47,676 nucleotides of DNA. It comes from an uncultured Clostridia bacterium (GTDB lineage: Bacteria > Bacillota > Clostridia > Oscillospirales > Ruminococcaceae). Of this stretch, positions 47,609 through 47,676 are shown one piece after another. Under the pieces are notes generated by a model. That model was not told where the DNA came from. It was given only the letters and a program-made list of their open reading frames with translations, and made no database searches. How positions within the stretch are numbered: position 1 is the first letter of the stretch; the number at the start of each line of letters is the position of its first letter. Location: contig CAOKWH010000015.1 in assembly GCA_948473085.1 (NCBI GenBank), positions 1 to 47,676 of the forward strand. The letters are read 5' to 3'. The position numbers and the translations under genes are program-made.

Positions 47609-47676
47609 CTATAAAGTCCGCTCTACAACCTCCACCTGGGTGATAATGTCCCGGAGTTTATCCCCGCTGAAGGTCA
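47609..47676 (-). CDS. Paralogue of the preceding gene, cut by the window edge
   Basis: Only the C-terminal 21 codons and stop are inside the window. They encode the same peptide end (TFSGDKLRDIITQVEVVERTL is split across the edge) as the complete neighbour, and the DNA is almost identical to 47298-47366. Confidence 0.8.
   Translation of the reverse strand, partial: TFSGDKLRDIITQVEVVERTL

Overview
The window looks like a chromosomal segment of a Clostridia member, most likely Oscillospirales (Oscillospiraceae/Ruminococcaceae-like). It is GC-rich by eye. Genes carry strong GGAGG-type ribosome binding sites and many promoters are near-consensus TTGACA-17-TATAAT. The gene content is Gram-positive: split ChrA, Hol-Tox type I toxin, DegV, MntP, L13-S9 operon, and a Ugp-type ABC operon with Firmicute-type lipoprotein signals. 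Taxonomy is inferred from gene content only.

Layout. (1) 69-4763: three co-oriented secreted paralogues (minus strand) with Sec signal peptides and Ser-rich C-terminal linkers. All end in the same PNPDTGR terminus and are followed by the same DNA palindromes. Two of them share an identical promoter architecture with three 11-bp-spaced hexamers that resemble a WalR/OmpR-type operator. (2) 4993-5321: a compact type I toxin-antitoxin locus. A 26-residue Hol-Tox peptide faces a convergent antisense RNA promoter, with a shared terminator between them. (3) 5339-15410: housekeeping genes (threonine aldolase, RidA, flippase, MnmA, PHP phosphoesterase, NAD synthase with a seemingly dead glutaminase domain, tRNA-Arg, ferritin). 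(4) 15629-18177: accessory patch with a membrane PAS-like protein, an AT-rich orphan gene, a frameshifted serine recombinase relic and an Imm1-like immunity gene. (5) 18198-23784: MATE pump, two-gene chromate transporter, and a Nudix / phosphoesterase / LysR operon.

(6) 23994-29870: a six-gene ugpB-A-E-C-Q operon plus a PHP phosphoesterase, probably for uptake and breakdown of glycerophosphodiesters or glycerol-3-phosphate. (7) 30070-37188: GNAT, rplM-rpsI, several lipoproteins, orphan genes, MntP. (8) 37494-47676: DegV, TrmL, an orphan ABC ATPase, HemW, and a MerR/MATE divergent pair with the 19-bp spacer typical of MerR promoters. These are followed by a hemerythrin-CheX-like-REC fusion, a lipoprotein, a Cache-like membrane sensor with no output domain, a flavin reductase, and a tandemly duplicated small gene at the right edge.

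The most novel-looking material is the NPDTGR gene family with its shared operator and 3' palindromic cassette, the hemerythrin-CheX-like-REC fusion, the NAD synthase that appears to lack its glutaminase triad, and an unassigned structured intergenic transcript near 7979-8116. All product names come from reading the sequence by eye; no search was run.
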